A stretch of DNA of 64,000 nt. Source: Aureimonas sp. AU12. Its GTDB lineage: Bacteria > Pseudomonadota > Alphaproteobacteria > Rhizobiales > Rhizobiaceae. The notes under the pieces were generated by a model. That model did not search any database and was not told the DNA's origin. It saw nothing but the letters and a program-made list of their open reading frames with translations. The translations under genes were made by a program, and so were the position numbers. The DNA is taken from positions 1 through 64,000 of the forward strand of contig NZ_BBWH01000020.1 in NCBI RefSeq assembly GCF_001463705.1. The letters are read 5' to 3'. Positions 8,330 through 16,895 of this stretch are shown piece after piece (the first letter of the stretch is position 1; each line of letters starts with the position of its first letter).

Positions 8330-8688
8330 GGGTCGTCTCCGTTCGCGCGCCGCGTGCGGCGTCCGACGGAGACAGGCCCTCGGTGCCTCAGGCGAAGCGC
8401 GGAAGGGGGCGTCCGGCGAGACACGCGCGCGGCAACGTCAATCGACTGTGACTGTCGCTGGGCATGGGTCCGATAAGGTCCGTTGTGGGATGGCCCGCGC
8501 GGCGAAACGCCGACGGGACAAGATGGGAATTGGCACTTTCCACCGTCGTGATCAAGAGGCCCGTGAGCGCGGATTCGCGATGGCGGCGGCTGGATCCCGG
8601 CGATGCCGATCGAGGCCGGATCGGCCGGCGTGAAACCGGTGGACGAGGAGCGGCCGGCGCATGAGACGGCGTCCCGGACGGCCGACCT
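8330..8688 (-). promoter_or_regulatory. mgtE leader with stem-loops; otherwise non-coding
   Basis: Directly upstream of the mgtE start, an 8-bp perfect inverted repeat (GTCTCCGT at 8335-8342, complement at 8366-8373) encloses a smaller GCCG/CGGC hairpin. A short AGGC/GCCT stem follows at 8374-8388. The structure sits so close to the ATG that it would include the ribosome-binding region, which suggests a structured 5' leader. I could not match it to the M-box or another named Mg2+ riboswitch. The remainder, 8391-8688, contains no convincing gene. Confidence 0.4.
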
Positions 8689-9117
8689 TCATCGTCCGGA
8701 TTCACCGGCGGCGACGTAGCGCGCGAAGGTGTCGAGAACCCCCTGCCAGTCGCGTCGCTGCTCGTCCGGCGACGGTGTAGGCTCTCCATCGAACGTCTGC
8801 GTCATCACGATGCCGGTCGGCTCGGCGCGGAATTCGACGCGCACGTGACGGTTCTCGTCCCCGTCCTCGTCCATGCGCCATTCGATCAACGTCATCGGTT
8901 CGATCCGCGTATAGGTGACGCCATAGTCGAACGGTGGCTGACCATCACGAGGCTCGATGCGGAGCCGAAGTTGTCCGCCGACCCGCAGGTCGTTCGATGC
9001 CCGAACGGTGCGCCACGCCGGCGAGGCATCCCAGCGCAGGATGTCGTGCGGGTCGTTGAACGCCCGCCAGACGACCTCGATCGGAGCCGGGATCCGCACC
9101 CGCACTGTCAGCTTCAT
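8689..9117 (-). CDS. SRPBCC / AHSA1-domain protein
   Basis: This 142-residue single-domain protein belongs to the START/Bet v 1-like superfamily in its AHSA1 (activator of Hsp90 ATPase-like) form. It opens with RVRIPAPIEVVWRAFNDP, has the usual WDAS motif, and ends with the long C-terminal helix containing DWQGVLDTFARYV. The fold makes a deep hydrophobic pocket, but the ligand is unknown, and bacterial members often have no assigned role. ATG at 9115-9117 gives the normal family length; the much longer upstream extension in the same frame is Arg/Gly-rich and not plausible. No operon partner is visible. Confidence 0.85.
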   Translation of the reverse strand: MKLTVRVRIPAPIEVVWRAFNDPHDILRWDASPAWRTVRASNDLRVGGQLRLRIEPRDGQPPFDYGVTYTRIEPMTLIEWRMDEDGDENRHVRVEFRAEPTGIVMTQTFDGEPTPSPDEQRRDWQGVLDTFARYVAAGESGR

Positions 9118-9297
9118 GATCTTGAACCTCTTCGCCAGTCCATTGTGCAAACGGAAAACGGCAGCGTCCGGAACCCGGTTGCAAAGCGTCAAGCCGCTGT
9201 GACCGGCCGATCTCCTCCATCTCGGGGCGGCGTTTCCTTGCCCGTTGCGAGCCCCCACGCCTTTCGAAACGCGCCGCGAACGGCTATCGCCTCGCGC

Positions 9298-9780
9298 ATG
9301 CTGATCCGCCCTGCCGCCGACCGCGACCGCACCGCCATCCTCTCGATCATCGCGCCCGTGATCCGACGCGGCGAGACCTATCCGCTGGATCGCGACATGA
9401 GCGAGGCCGACGCGCTCGCCTACTGGTTCGGGCCGGACAAGACCGTTTTCGTTGCCGAAGAGGACGGCGTCGTGCTCGGCACCTACACCATCCGCCCCAA
9501 CCAGGCCGGCGGTGGGCGCCACGTCTGCAATTGCGGCTATATCACCGCGGGCGAGGCCGCCGGCCGGGGCATCGCCCGTGCCATGTGCCTGCATTCCCTC
9601 GATCAGGCGCGGTCGCACGGCTACCGGGCGATGCAGTTCAACTTCGTCGTCAGCACCAACGATCGCGCCGTCGCCCTCTGGCAGGCGATGGGCTTCGAGA
9701 TCGTCGGCACGCTGCCTCGGGCCTTCGAGCACCCCTCGCATGGGCCCGTCGATGCGTTCGTGATGTTCCAGACGCTCTAG
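9298..9780 (+). CDS. GNAT-family N-acetyltransferase
   Basis: This 160-residue protein is a single GNAT domain that would transfer an acetyl group from acetyl-CoA to an unknown amine. Strand 1 starts LIRPAADRDRTAI. The acetyl-CoA pyrophosphate-binding loop is in EAAGRGIARAMC (motif A, about 83-93). Motif B is in TNDRAVALWQAMGFEIVGTLP, with the usual N-x-x-A-x-x-x-W/Y-x-x-x-G-F pattern. The ATG at 9298 is the first residue of the domain, so the longer upstream frame is not used. It is divergent from the AHSA1-type gene, and no substrate hint comes from the context. Confidence 0.85.
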   Translation: MLIRPAADRDRTAILSIIAPVIRRGETYPLDRDMSEADALAYWFGPDKTVFVAEEDGVVLGTYTIRPNQAGGGRHVCNCGYITAGEAAGRGIARAMCLHSLDQARSHGYRAMQFNFVVSTNDRAVALWQAMGFEIVGTLPRAFEHPSHGPVDAFVMFQTL

Positions 9781-10130
9781 CGTCCCTCCCGCCGGATCGA
9801 ACGCTCCGATCCGCGACGCGGGTCTGCGATCCCTCGGCCCGAAATCGTCGGCGGGGTCCGAACGTCGCTCGCCTTGCCCGTCCGATGCCTCCAGCGTGTC
9901 GGACCGCCGAGGGGAGCGGCCCGAACCTTCCCTTCCCGTCTCCCGTGATTTGACCTTGCCGCGCTTTCCCGTCATGGAGGCGCCTCATCGACGGTGCCCC
10001 TTCGCGGGGCTCGAAACGGATTTCGCGATGCGCCGACCCAATCCGGGGGTGGCACGCGAGAACTGTCGGATCGTGACGCCGCGGGTCTTTCGCGCGGCGC
10101 CTCCTCCGGCGAACTTGAGGAGACGATCCG
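9781..10130. other. intergenic region ahead of the cbiX operon
   Basis: 350 bases without a convincing gene. A 7-bp inverted repeat (9793-9799/9807-9813) just after the acetyltransferase stop may act as a weak terminator. Short hairpins also lie at 9996-10010 (GCCCC/GGGGC) and 10078-10098 (GCCGCG/CGCGGC), the latter about 30 bases before the cbiX ATG. A Shine-Dalgarno-like TTGAGGAGA precedes cbiX. I looked for the conserved cobalamin-riboswitch boxes here and did not find them. Confidence 0.4.
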
Positions 10131-11489
10131 ATGAAGGCCTTGATGCTCTGCGGCCATGGCAGCCGCGACCAGGGCGCGGTGGACGAGTTCCGCGGGCTCT
10201 CGGTCAAGATTGCCGCGCGCTTGCCGGACTGGCGCGTCGAATACGGTTATCTCGAATTCGCCAAGCCGATCATCCGCGAGGGGCTCGACAAGCTGAAGGG
10301 CGAGGGCGCGCGCGAGGTGATGGCGCTGCCCGGCATGCTGTTTGCCGCCGGCCATGCCAAGAACGACATTCCCTCCGTCCTCAACACCTATTCCGCCGCC
10401 AACGGCCTGCCCATCACCTACGGGCGCGAACTCGGCATCGACCCCAAGATGATCCGCGCTGCCGGCGAGCGCATCCGCGAGTGCCTGCGGGCCGACGGCT
10501 GGCGCGACGGCGAGGCGCTGCACGACACGATGCTCGTCGTCGTCGGGCGCGGGGCGTCGGATCCCGACGCCAATTCCAACGTCGCCAAGGTGATGCGCAT
10601 GCTCTGGGAGGGCCTCGGCTTCGGCTGGGGCGAGACGGCCTATTCCGGCGTCACCTTCCCGCTCGTCGATCCCGGCCTCGAACACGCCTCGCGCCTCGGC
10701 TACCGGCGGATCGTGGTATTCCCCTATTTCCTCTTCACCGGCATCCTGGTGCGGCGGATCTACGATGCTACCGACACTGTGGCCGCTCGCCATCCCGACA
10801 TCCGCTTCCTGAAAGCCGGCTATCTCGGGGCCCACGACCTCGTGGTAGAGACCTTCGTCGAACGCCTTCGCGAGACGATCGAGGGCACGAACAACATGAA
10901 CTGCCAGATGTGCAAGTACCGCGAGCAGGTGCTGGGCTTCGAGGCGGAGGTCGGCCTGCCGCAGGAGAGCCACCACCATCATGTCGAGGGCATCGGCACC
11001 ACCGCCGACTGCCGGTTCTGCGAGGGAACGTGCATCGGCGCCTGCAAGGCGGCGGCGATGGAGGGGCACGACCACGCGGCCGATGGTGCGTCTCGTGTGG
11101 CATCGCAGGGTCCTTCGCGTGAAGCCGGCCACGGTCACGGGCATCACGAGCATCACGGTCACGCGGCCGGGCATGACCACGCGCACGATCACGACCATGC
11201 CGATCATGGTCCCGCGGCACACACGCATGATCATGCCGACCATGCGCACGAGCACGGCCATCACCACCCCCATGCTCACGATCACGATCATCCGCACGCC
11301 CCCCTGCCCACGGCGGTGCATGGGCATGGCGAGGCCGCGGGTCATGACCATGCCCCTGGCGCGGGCCATTCGCATGCGCACGAGGCAGGGAACGCTCATG
11401 GACACGCGCATGGCGACCACGGCCATACGCACCATCCCTATCCCCATGCCGACCATCCGCTCGGACCGCGTTCGATGAAGCGGCGTTGA
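10131..11489 (+). CDS. cbiX: sirohydrochlorin cobaltochelatase CbiX with long His-rich tail
   Basis: This enzyme inserts Co2+ into sirohydrochlorin at the start of the early-cobalt route. Residues 1-250 hold two CbiX repeats. The first has CGHGSRD with metal-binding His9 and GHAKNDIP with His75; the second starts LVVVGRGASDPD. A Cys region follows: MNCQMC (256-261) and CRFCEGTCIGAC (294-305). Long CbiX forms are known to carry an Fe-S centre at an MxCxxC motif. After residue 310 comes a 140-residue tail with about 45 His, alternating with Asp, Gly and Ala, likely a cobalt store or donor. It leads a tightly packed operon, with cobH starting 10 bases later. The tail is unusually long compared with the short HxH segments typical of the family. 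Confidence 0.93.
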   Translation: MKALMLCGHGSRDQGAVDEFRGLSVKIAARLPDWRVEYGYLEFAKPIIREGLDKLKGEGAREVMALPGMLFAAGHAKNDIPSVLNTYSAANGLPITYGRELGIDPKMIRAAGERIRECLRADGWRDGEALHDTMLVVVGRGASDPDANSNVAKVMRMLWEGLGFGWGETAYSGVTFPLVDPGLEHASRLGYRRIVVFPYFLFTGILVRRIYDATDTVAARHPDIRFLKAGYLGAHDLVVETFVERLRETIEGTNNMNCQMCKYREQVLGFEAEVGLPQESHHHHVEGIGTTADCRFCEGTCIGACKAAAMEGHDHAADGASRVASQGPSREAGHGHGHHEHHGHAAGHDHAHDHDHADHGPAAHTHDHADHAHEHGHHHPHAHDHDHPHAPLPTAVHGHGEAAGHDHAPGAGHSHAHEAGNAHGHAHGDHGHTHHPYPHADHPLGPRSMKRR

Positions 11490-11499
11490 GGGGCGCGCC

Positions 11500-12147
11500 G
11501 TGTCGCCCGCCTACCTGCGCGACCCGCAGGCCATCTACGATGCCAGCTTCGAGGCGATCCGCCATGAGGGCGCCGGCCCGCTGGCGCGTCTGAGCGAACC
11601 CGAGCAGGCGCTCGCCATCCGCCTCGTCCACGCCTGCGGCATGGTCGACATTCTCGACGATCTCGTGATCTCGCCCGGTGCCGTCGCGGCCGGCACCGCC
11701 GCGATCGCGGCGGGTGCGCCGATCCTCGTCGATGCCGAGATGGTGCGCCACGGCATCATCGCCCGGCACCTGCCAGCGGACAACGCCGTGATCTGCCGCC
11801 TGAACGATGCCGGCGTCGCCGAGCGCGCCCATGCTGAGGGCACCACGCGATCGGCCGCCCAGGTCGATCTCTGGACCAGCGATCTCGACGGGGCGGTGGT
11901 GGCGATCGGCAACGCGCCGACCGCCCTGTTCCGCCTTCTGGAGCGGCTGGGCGAGGGCGCCCCGCGCCCGGCCCTGATCCTCGGCCTGCCCGTCGGGTTC
12001 GTCGGGGCCGCCGAATCCAAGGCGGCGCTGGAACTCGATCCACGCGGCGTGCCCTTCGTCACGCTCCACGGCCGGCGCGGTGGCAGCGCCATGGCCTCGG
12101 CCGCCGTCAACGCCCTCGCCGCCGGCCTTCGCGGCGGTGTGGCATGA
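11500..12147 (+). CDS. cobH: precorrin-8X methylmutase
   Basis: CobH/CbiC moves the C-11 methyl group of precorrin-8X to C-12, giving hydrogenobyrinic acid (or the cobalt form). At 215 residues it has the normal length. RLVHACGMVD contains His44, corresponding to the catalytic His of the Pseudomonas denitrificans enzyme. IGNAPTALFRL and GLPVGFVGAAESK are further family signatures. Translation starts at GTG 11500, ten bases after cbiX. The stop overlaps the cobL ATG (ATGA at 12144-12147), showing translational coupling within the cob operon. Confidence 0.95.
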   Translation: MSPAYLRDPQAIYDASFEAIRHEGAGPLARLSEPEQALAIRLVHACGMVDILDDLVISPGAVAAGTAAIAAGAPILVDAEMVRHGIIARHLPADNAVICRLNDAGVAERAHAEGTTRSAAQVDLWTSDLDGAVVAIGNAPTALFRLLERLGEGAPRPALILGLPVGFVGAAESKAALELDPRGVPFVTLHGRRGGSAMASAAVNALAAGLRGGVA

Positions 12148-13361
12148 GCGCGCCGTGGCTGCACGTGATCGGCATCGGCGACAACGGGCTGGGGTCGCTG
12201 ACGCCGGAGCAGGCGGCGGTGCTGGCCCGCGCCGCGATCGTCTTCGGCGGCGCCCGCCATCTCGCCATGCTTTCCGCCGATCATCCGGCCATCCGCACCC
12301 CATGGCGTTCGCCCTTCGCCGAGTCCGCCGCCGACATCCTCGCCGCGCGCGGGCAAGCTGCCGTGGTGCTCGCCACCGGCGATCCCTGCTGGTTCGGCCC
12401 GGCGCGCTGGTTGCGTGAGGTGCTGGACCCCGGCGAAATGGCGATCCTGCCCGCGCCGTCCGCCTTCGCGCTCGCTGCCGCCCGGCTCGGATGGTCGCTC
12501 GAGGACGTGCGCTGCCTCACCGTCCACGGCCGACCCGTCGCCGCGCTCAACCCGGACATCGCGGAGGGCGCGCGCTGGCTCGTCCTTTCGGAAGGCGGCG
12601 CGTCGCCGGCGGCGATCGCGAAGCTTCTGGCGGATCGCGGCTACGGACAAAGCCGGCTGACCATTCTGGAGCATCTCGGCGGCCCGGCCGAGCGGGTCCG
12701 CAGCACGGACGCCGCGTCCTTCGATCTCGGCGAGATCGCCGAGCTGAACGTCGTCGCCGCCGAATGCCGGGCCGACCCGGAAACGCGTGAGTTCGCCCGC
12801 ACCGCCGGGCTGCCGGACGATGCCTTCCGCCACGACGGCAAGATGACGAAGCGGGTGCTGCGGGCGCTGGCCATCGCGGCACTGGAGCCCGCGCCCGGTC
12901 ATCTCCTCTGGGACGTCGGCGCCGGCTCGGGTTCGATCTCCGTCGAATGGCTGCGCGCCGCGCCCGGCACGCGTGCCATTGCGATCGAGCCGGTGGCCGA
13001 GCGCCGCGCGGCCATCGCCGAGAACGCCTTCCGGCTCGGCACCCATGGCATCGACCTTCGCGAGGGCCGCGCGCCTGCCGCGTTCGCCGGTCTGGAGGCG
13101 CCCGACGCGGTGTTCCTCGGCGGCGGCCTTACCGATGGCATCTTCGTCGCCGCCTTCAATGCATTGAAGCCCGGCGGGCGGCTCGTCGCCCACGCGGTGA
13201 CGCTGGAATCGGAAGCCATCCTTCTCGCCCTGCACGAGGTGCATGGCGGCGAACTCCTGCGGGTTGGCGTCGACCGCGCCGAGCCGGTCGGCCCCTATCG
13301 CGGCTGGCGTCCGGCCATGCCCGTCACGCACTGGCACCTGACAAAGGCGCGCCTGCCGTGA
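12144..13361 (+). CDS. cobL: precorrin-6Y C5,15-methyltransferase (decarboxylating), CbiE-CbiT fusion
   Basis: CobL methylates C-5 and C-15 and decarboxylates the C-12 acetate of precorrin-6B to give precorrin-8X. The 405 residues contain the CbiE-type methyltransferase half (about 1-200, VIGIGDNGLGSL at the start and ATGDPCWFG in the SAM loop region). The CbiT half follows (about 210-405), with the Rossmann SAM motif WDVGAGSGSISVEW. The two-domain architecture is the standard alphaproteobacterial form. Start and stop overlap cobH and cobI by four bases each. Confidence 0.95.
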   Translation: MSAPWLHVIGIGDNGLGSLTPEQAAVLARAAIVFGGARHLAMLSADHPAIRTPWRSPFAESAADILAARGQAAVVLATGDPCWFGPARWLREVLDPGEMAILPAPSAFALAAARLGWSLEDVRCLTVHGRPVAALNPDIAEGARWLVLSEGGASPAAIAKLLADRGYGQSRLTILEHLGGPAERVRSTDAASFDLGEIAELNVVAAECRADPETREFARTAGLPDDAFRHDGKMTKRVLRALAIAALEPAPGHLLWDVGAGSGSISVEWLRAAPGTRAIAIEPVAERRAAIAENAFRLGTHGIDLREGRAPAAFAGLEAPDAVFLGGGLTDGIFVAAFNALKPGGRLVAHAVTLESEAILLALHEVHGGELLRVGVDRAEPVGPYRGWRPAMPVTHWHLTKARLP

Positions 13362-14110
13362 GCGGGCGTCTCTTCGGGCTGGGTCTCGGCCCCGGCGACC
13401 CCGAACTTCTCACCCTGAAGGCGCTCCGGCTGCTGCGCGCGGCCGACGTGATCGTCTATCCGTTGGCGAAGGGCGGGCCGCTGGCACGGGGGGCTGTGAG
13501 CTTCGCGCGCGCCATCGCCGCGCCGCATCTGCCGGGCGGCCAGCGCGAGATCGCCATCGCCATCGAGATGTCCACCGACCGCGCGCCGGGACAGGGCGCC
13601 TACGACGAGGCAGCCATCGAGATCGCGGCCGAACTCGATGCCGGCCGCGACGTCGCGGTGCTCTGCGAGGGCGATCCGTTCTTCTACGGCTCCTTCCTCT
13701 ATCTCTTCGCGCGTCTCGCCGACCGCTACGAGACGGCGATCGTGCCCGGCATCTCCTCGGTCATGGCGGGCGCCGCCGCGATCCGCCGCCCCTTGAGCGC
13801 GCGGCACGACACGGTCGCGATCCTGCCGGCGACCCTGCCGGACGAGGCCCTTCGCGCCCGCATCGAAGCCCATGAGAGCGTCGCGATCCTCAAGCTCGGA
13901 CGCCATTTCGGCCGGGTGAAGGCGCTGATCGCCGCGATGGGCCTGACGACCCAAGCCGTCTATGCCGAGCGCGTCTCGCTGCCGGGCGAGCGCATTCTGC
14001 CGCTGGCCGAGACCGGCGACGCCGCGCCCTATTTCGCCCTCGTCCTTCTCTATCGCGGCACGGAGCCGGCCATTCTCGGGGCCCTCCCAGCCGCGGAGCC
14101 CGGCCCATGA
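13358..14110 (+). CDS. cobI: precorrin-2 C20-methyltransferase
   Basis: This 250-residue tetrapyrrole methylase adds a methyl from SAM at C-20 of precorrin-2 (or its cobalt form). It shows the class III fold signatures: GLGLGPGDPELLTLKA at the N-terminus, VLCEGDPFFYGSF (the GDPxxY motif), and VPGISSVMAGAAA. The start is GTG at 13358, overlapping the cobL stop (GTGA); no ATG is better placed and the N-terminal motif begins six residues later. The end overlaps the cbiG-cobJ start. Confidence 0.95.
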   Translation: MSGRLFGLGLGPGDPELLTLKALRLLRAADVIVYPLAKGGPLARGAVSFARAIAAPHLPGGQREIAIAIEMSTDRAPGQGAYDEAAIEIAAELDAGRDVAVLCEGDPFFYGSFLYLFARLADRYETAIVPGISSVMAGAAAIRRPLSARHDTVAILPATLPDEALRARIEAHESVAILKLGRHFGRVKALIAAMGLTTQAVYAERVSLPGERILPLAETGDAAPYFALVLLYRGTEPAILGALPAAEPGP

Positions 14111-15942
14111 CCCGCCCCGCCCTCATCCTCCTCGCGCCCGCCGCGCTGCCGCTCGCCCGCCGCGTTGCAGGAGCTCTCGACGCCGAGATCCATGGGGCGC
14201 GGGCCCGCGTGCCCGAGGCCAAGATCCTGTTCGACGGCGCCGCCGAGCACATCCGCGCGCTCTTTCTGGCGGGGCGTCCGATCGTCGGGATCATGGCGGC
14301 GGGCGCGCTCATCCGCATCCTCGCGCCGGTCCTCGCCGACAAGCAGGCCGAGCCGCCCGTGGTGGCGCTGGCCGAGGACGGCTCCGTCGCCGTGCCGCTG
14401 CTCGGCGGCCATCACGGCGCCAACGATCTCGCCCGCCGCTGCGCCGCGCTCACCGGGGGCGTCGCGGCCGTCACCACGGCGGGGGACCTGCGCTTCGGCG
14501 TCGCCCTCGACGAGCCGCCCACGGGCTGGCATCTGGAGAACCCCGGCGACGCCAAGGGCGTGATGGCCGAACTGGTGGCCGGCGAGTTCGCCTGGATCGA
14601 GGGCGAGGCGGACTGGCTGGCGGGCGCGCGCATTCCCGTCTCCGACGACGGCCGCGTCAGCCTGACGGTGTCGACGCAGGCGCGAGACGCCCGGCCGCTC
14701 GAACTCCTCTACCGCCCGAAGACGCTGGTGCTGGGTCTCGGCACCGAACGCGGCACCGATCCGGCGGAGGCGATCGCGCTGGGCGAGGCCGTGCTGCGCG
14801 AGGCCGGCGTCAGCTCTTCCAGCCTCGCGGCGGTCGCCTCGATCGATCTCAAGGCCGACGAGGCGGCGGTCCATGCCGTCGCGGCGCATTTCGGCGTGCC
14901 CGCCCGCTTCTTCGACGCTCCGACGCTGGAGCGCGAGGCGCCGCGCCTTGCCACCCCTTCGGAGGTCGTCTTCCGCGAAACGGGATGCCACGGCGTTTCG
15001 GAGGGCGCGGCGCTCGCCGCCGTCGGCGCGCAGGGCGACCTCCTGATCCCCAAGCGCAAGTCGGCGCGCGCCACCGCGGCGCTGGCCGAGGCGCGCCGCC
15101 CGCTCGACGCGGCTGAAATCGGTCGGGCTCGCGGGACTCTCTTCGTCGTCGGCATCGGGCCGGGGAGCGCGGCGTGGCGCTCGCCGGAGGTCTCGGCGAT
15201 GGTGGCGGAGGCCACCGACCTCGTCGGCTACTCGCTCTATCTCGATCTTCTTGGGCCCCTCGCCAACGGCAAGGCGCGGCATGATTTCGACCTCGGCGCC
15301 GAGGAGCGGCGGGTGCGCCATGCGATGGAACTGGCGGGGCAGGGGCGCACCGTCGCGCTGGTCTGCTCCGGCGATGCCGGCATCTACGCCATGGCGACGC
15401 TCGTCTTCGAACTTCTCGATCGCGGCGATCTGCCGGACGTCGCGCGGCGCATCGAGATCCGCGTCTCGCCCGGCATCTCCGCCCTACAGGGCGCCGCGGC
15501 GCGCGCCGGCGCGCCGCTCGGGCACGACTTCTGCACGATCTCGCTGTCCGATCTCCTCACCCCGTGGGAGGACATCGTGCGCCGCGTCGAGGCGGCCGCA
15601 GTGGGCGATTTCGTCATCGCCTTCTACAATCCGGTGTCGATGAAGCGGCGCACGCAGCTGGCGTTTGCCCGCGACGTGCTGCTGCGCCACCGCCCGGCGG
15701 AGACGCCCGTCATCCTCGCCACCAATCTCGGCCGCGACGGCGAGCGGGTGCGGATCGTCGAGCTCGCCGCGCTGGACGTCGACGAGGTCGACATGCTCAC
15801 CACCGTCGTCGTCGGCTCCACCAACACGCGGGTCGTCGTCACCGGCGAGGGCCGCCGCTTCGCCTATACGCCGCGCGGCTACTCGGCCAAGCCGGGCACG
15901 CGCCTCGTCGGCGACGCCGCCCTTTCGGAAGACGCATCATGA
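14107..15942 (+). CDS. cobJ: CbiG-CobJ fusion: cobalt-precorrin-5A hydrolase plus precorrin-3B C17-methyltransferase
   Basis: A 611-residue fusion. Residues 1 to about 330 read as a complete CbiG. The N-terminal part contains MAAGALIRILAP (63-74), PLLGGHHGANDLARR (97-111) and VTTAGD (122-127). The C-terminal CobE-like part starts TLVLGLGTERGTDP (206-219). CbiG opens the delta-lactone in the anaerobic route, whereas aerobic organisms keep only the CobE-like part. Residues 343-611 are CobJ, with VVGIGPGS, VCSGDAGIYAM and FYNPVSMKRRTQ; CobJ methylates C-17 and contracts the ring. Fusing successive activities could channel an unstable intermediate. The gene overlaps cobI and cobM by four bases each. 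Confidence 0.93.
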   Translation: MTRPALILLAPAALPLARRVAGALDAEIHGARARVPEAKILFDGAAEHIRALFLAGRPIVGIMAAGALIRILAPVLADKQAEPPVVALAEDGSVAVPLLGGHHGANDLARRCAALTGGVAAVTTAGDLRFGVALDEPPTGWHLENPGDAKGVMAELVAGEFAWIEGEADWLAGARIPVSDDGRVSLTVSTQARDARPLELLYRPKTLVLGLGTERGTDPAEAIALGEAVLREAGVSSSSLAAVASIDLKADEAAVHAVAAHFGVPARFFDAPTLEREAPRLATPSEVVFRETGCHGVSEGAALAAVGAQGDLLIPKRKSARATAALAEARRPLDAAEIGRARGTLFVVGIGPGSAAWRSPEVSAMVAEATDLVGYSLYLDLLGPLANGKARHDFDLGAEERRVRHAMELAGQGRTVALVCSGDAGIYAMATLVFELLDRGDLPDVARRIEIRVSPGISALQGAAARAGAPLGHDFCTISLSDLLTPWEDIVRRVEAAAVGDFVIAFYNPVSMKRRTQLAFARDVLLRHRPAETPVILATNLGRDGERVRIVELAALDVDEVDMLTTVVVGSTNTRVVVTGEGRRFAYTPRGYSAKPGTRLVGDAALSEDAS

Positions 15943-16736
15943 CCGTCCATTTCATCGGCGCCGGCCCCGGCGCGGCCGACCTCATTACGCTGCGCGGCCT
16001 GCGCCTGATCGAGCGCTGCCCGGTCTGCCTCTATGCCGGCTCTCTCGTGCCCGAGGAGATCGTCAGGGCCGCGCCGGAGGGCGCCCGCGTCCTCGACACC
16101 GCGCCGATGCATCTCGACGAGATCATCGCGGAAATGGCGGCCGCGCACGCGGCGGGTCTCGATGTCGCGCGCGTTCATTCCGGCGACCCCTCGATCTACG
16201 GCGCCACCGCCGAGCAGATGCGCCGGCTCGATGCGCTCGCCATTCCCTACGACGTGACGCCTGGTGTGCCGGCCTTCGCCGCCGCCGCCGCCGCGCTGAA
16301 GCTGGAACTGACGGTACCCGAGGTCTGCCAGACCGTCGTGGTCACCCGCACCTCGATGAAATCCTCCGGCATGCCGGAGGGCGAGGATCTCGCGACGCTG
16401 GGGAAAAGCGGGGCGACGCTGGCGATCCACCTCTCGATCCGCAACCTTGCCCATATCGAGCGGGAGCTCAGCCCGATCCCCGCCTACGGGCCGGACTGCC
16501 CGGTGGTGGTCGCCTACCGCGTCGGCTGGCCGGACGAGAGCTTCATCCGCGGCACGCTCTCGACGATCGCCCGCCTGGTGCGCGAAGCCAAGTTGACGCG
16601 CACCGCGCTCGTCCTCGTCGGCCGCGGCCTCGCGGCGGAAGGCTTCGTCGATTCCAAGCTCTACGATGCCAGCCATCCGCACATCCTGCGCCCGAACGCC
16701 CGCAAGGCGGCTAAGGGTGCGGCGGTGACGGACTGA
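15939..16736 (+). CDS. cobM: precorrin-4 C11-methyltransferase
   Basis: This 265-residue SAM-dependent tetrapyrrole methylase acts at C-11 of precorrin-4 (CobM/CbiF). Visible signatures are FIGAGPGAADLITLRG at the N-terminus, CPVCLYAGSLVP, HSGDPSIYGA (GDPxxY), the VTPGVPAFAAAAAALK loop, and the CobM-type TRTSMKSSGMPEGE segment. The ATG at 15939 overlaps the stop of the preceding fusion gene (ATGA), which rules out longer starts. It is the last gene of the plus-strand cbiX operon. Confidence 0.95.
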   Translation: MTVHFIGAGPGAADLITLRGLRLIERCPVCLYAGSLVPEEIVRAAPEGARVLDTAPMHLDEIIAEMAAAHAAGLDVARVHSGDPSIYGATAEQMRRLDALAIPYDVTPGVPAFAAAAAALKLELTVPEVCQTVVVTRTSMKSSGMPEGEDLATLGKSGATLAIHLSIRNLAHIERELSPIPAYGPDCPVVVAYRVGWPDESFIRGTLSTIARLVREAKLTRTALVLVGRGLAAEGFVDSKLYDASHPHILRPNARKAAKGAAVTD

Positions 16737-16769
16737 GGCGGCGGTGGGGTCGAGAGCGAGCCTGCGGCT

Positions 16770-16830
16770 AGGGTGAGGCCACAGTTGGGTTGAGGCGACG
16801 ACCGCAGCAGGGCTGATCCAGCCTCACCCT
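16770..16830. terminator. possible terminator between convergent cobM and cobK
   Basis: A perfect 10-bp inverted repeat (AGGGTGAGGC at 16770-16779, complement at 16821-16830) spans the 159-base gap between the convergent cobM and cobK genes. The 41-base spacer is long and no T-run follows, so function as a terminator is uncertain. Confidence 0.35.
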
Positions 16831-16895
16831 CGATGTGCCGGACCGCTCCGCTCGCCATCCGCCCTGGCCACCCCATCGCCCCCATCCAAGCCGCA

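Noticed and set aside
9781-10130. A second cobalamin riboswitch before cbiX.
   Set aside because: The conserved GCCACTG and CAGGAGACCTGCC-type boxes are absent on both strands.
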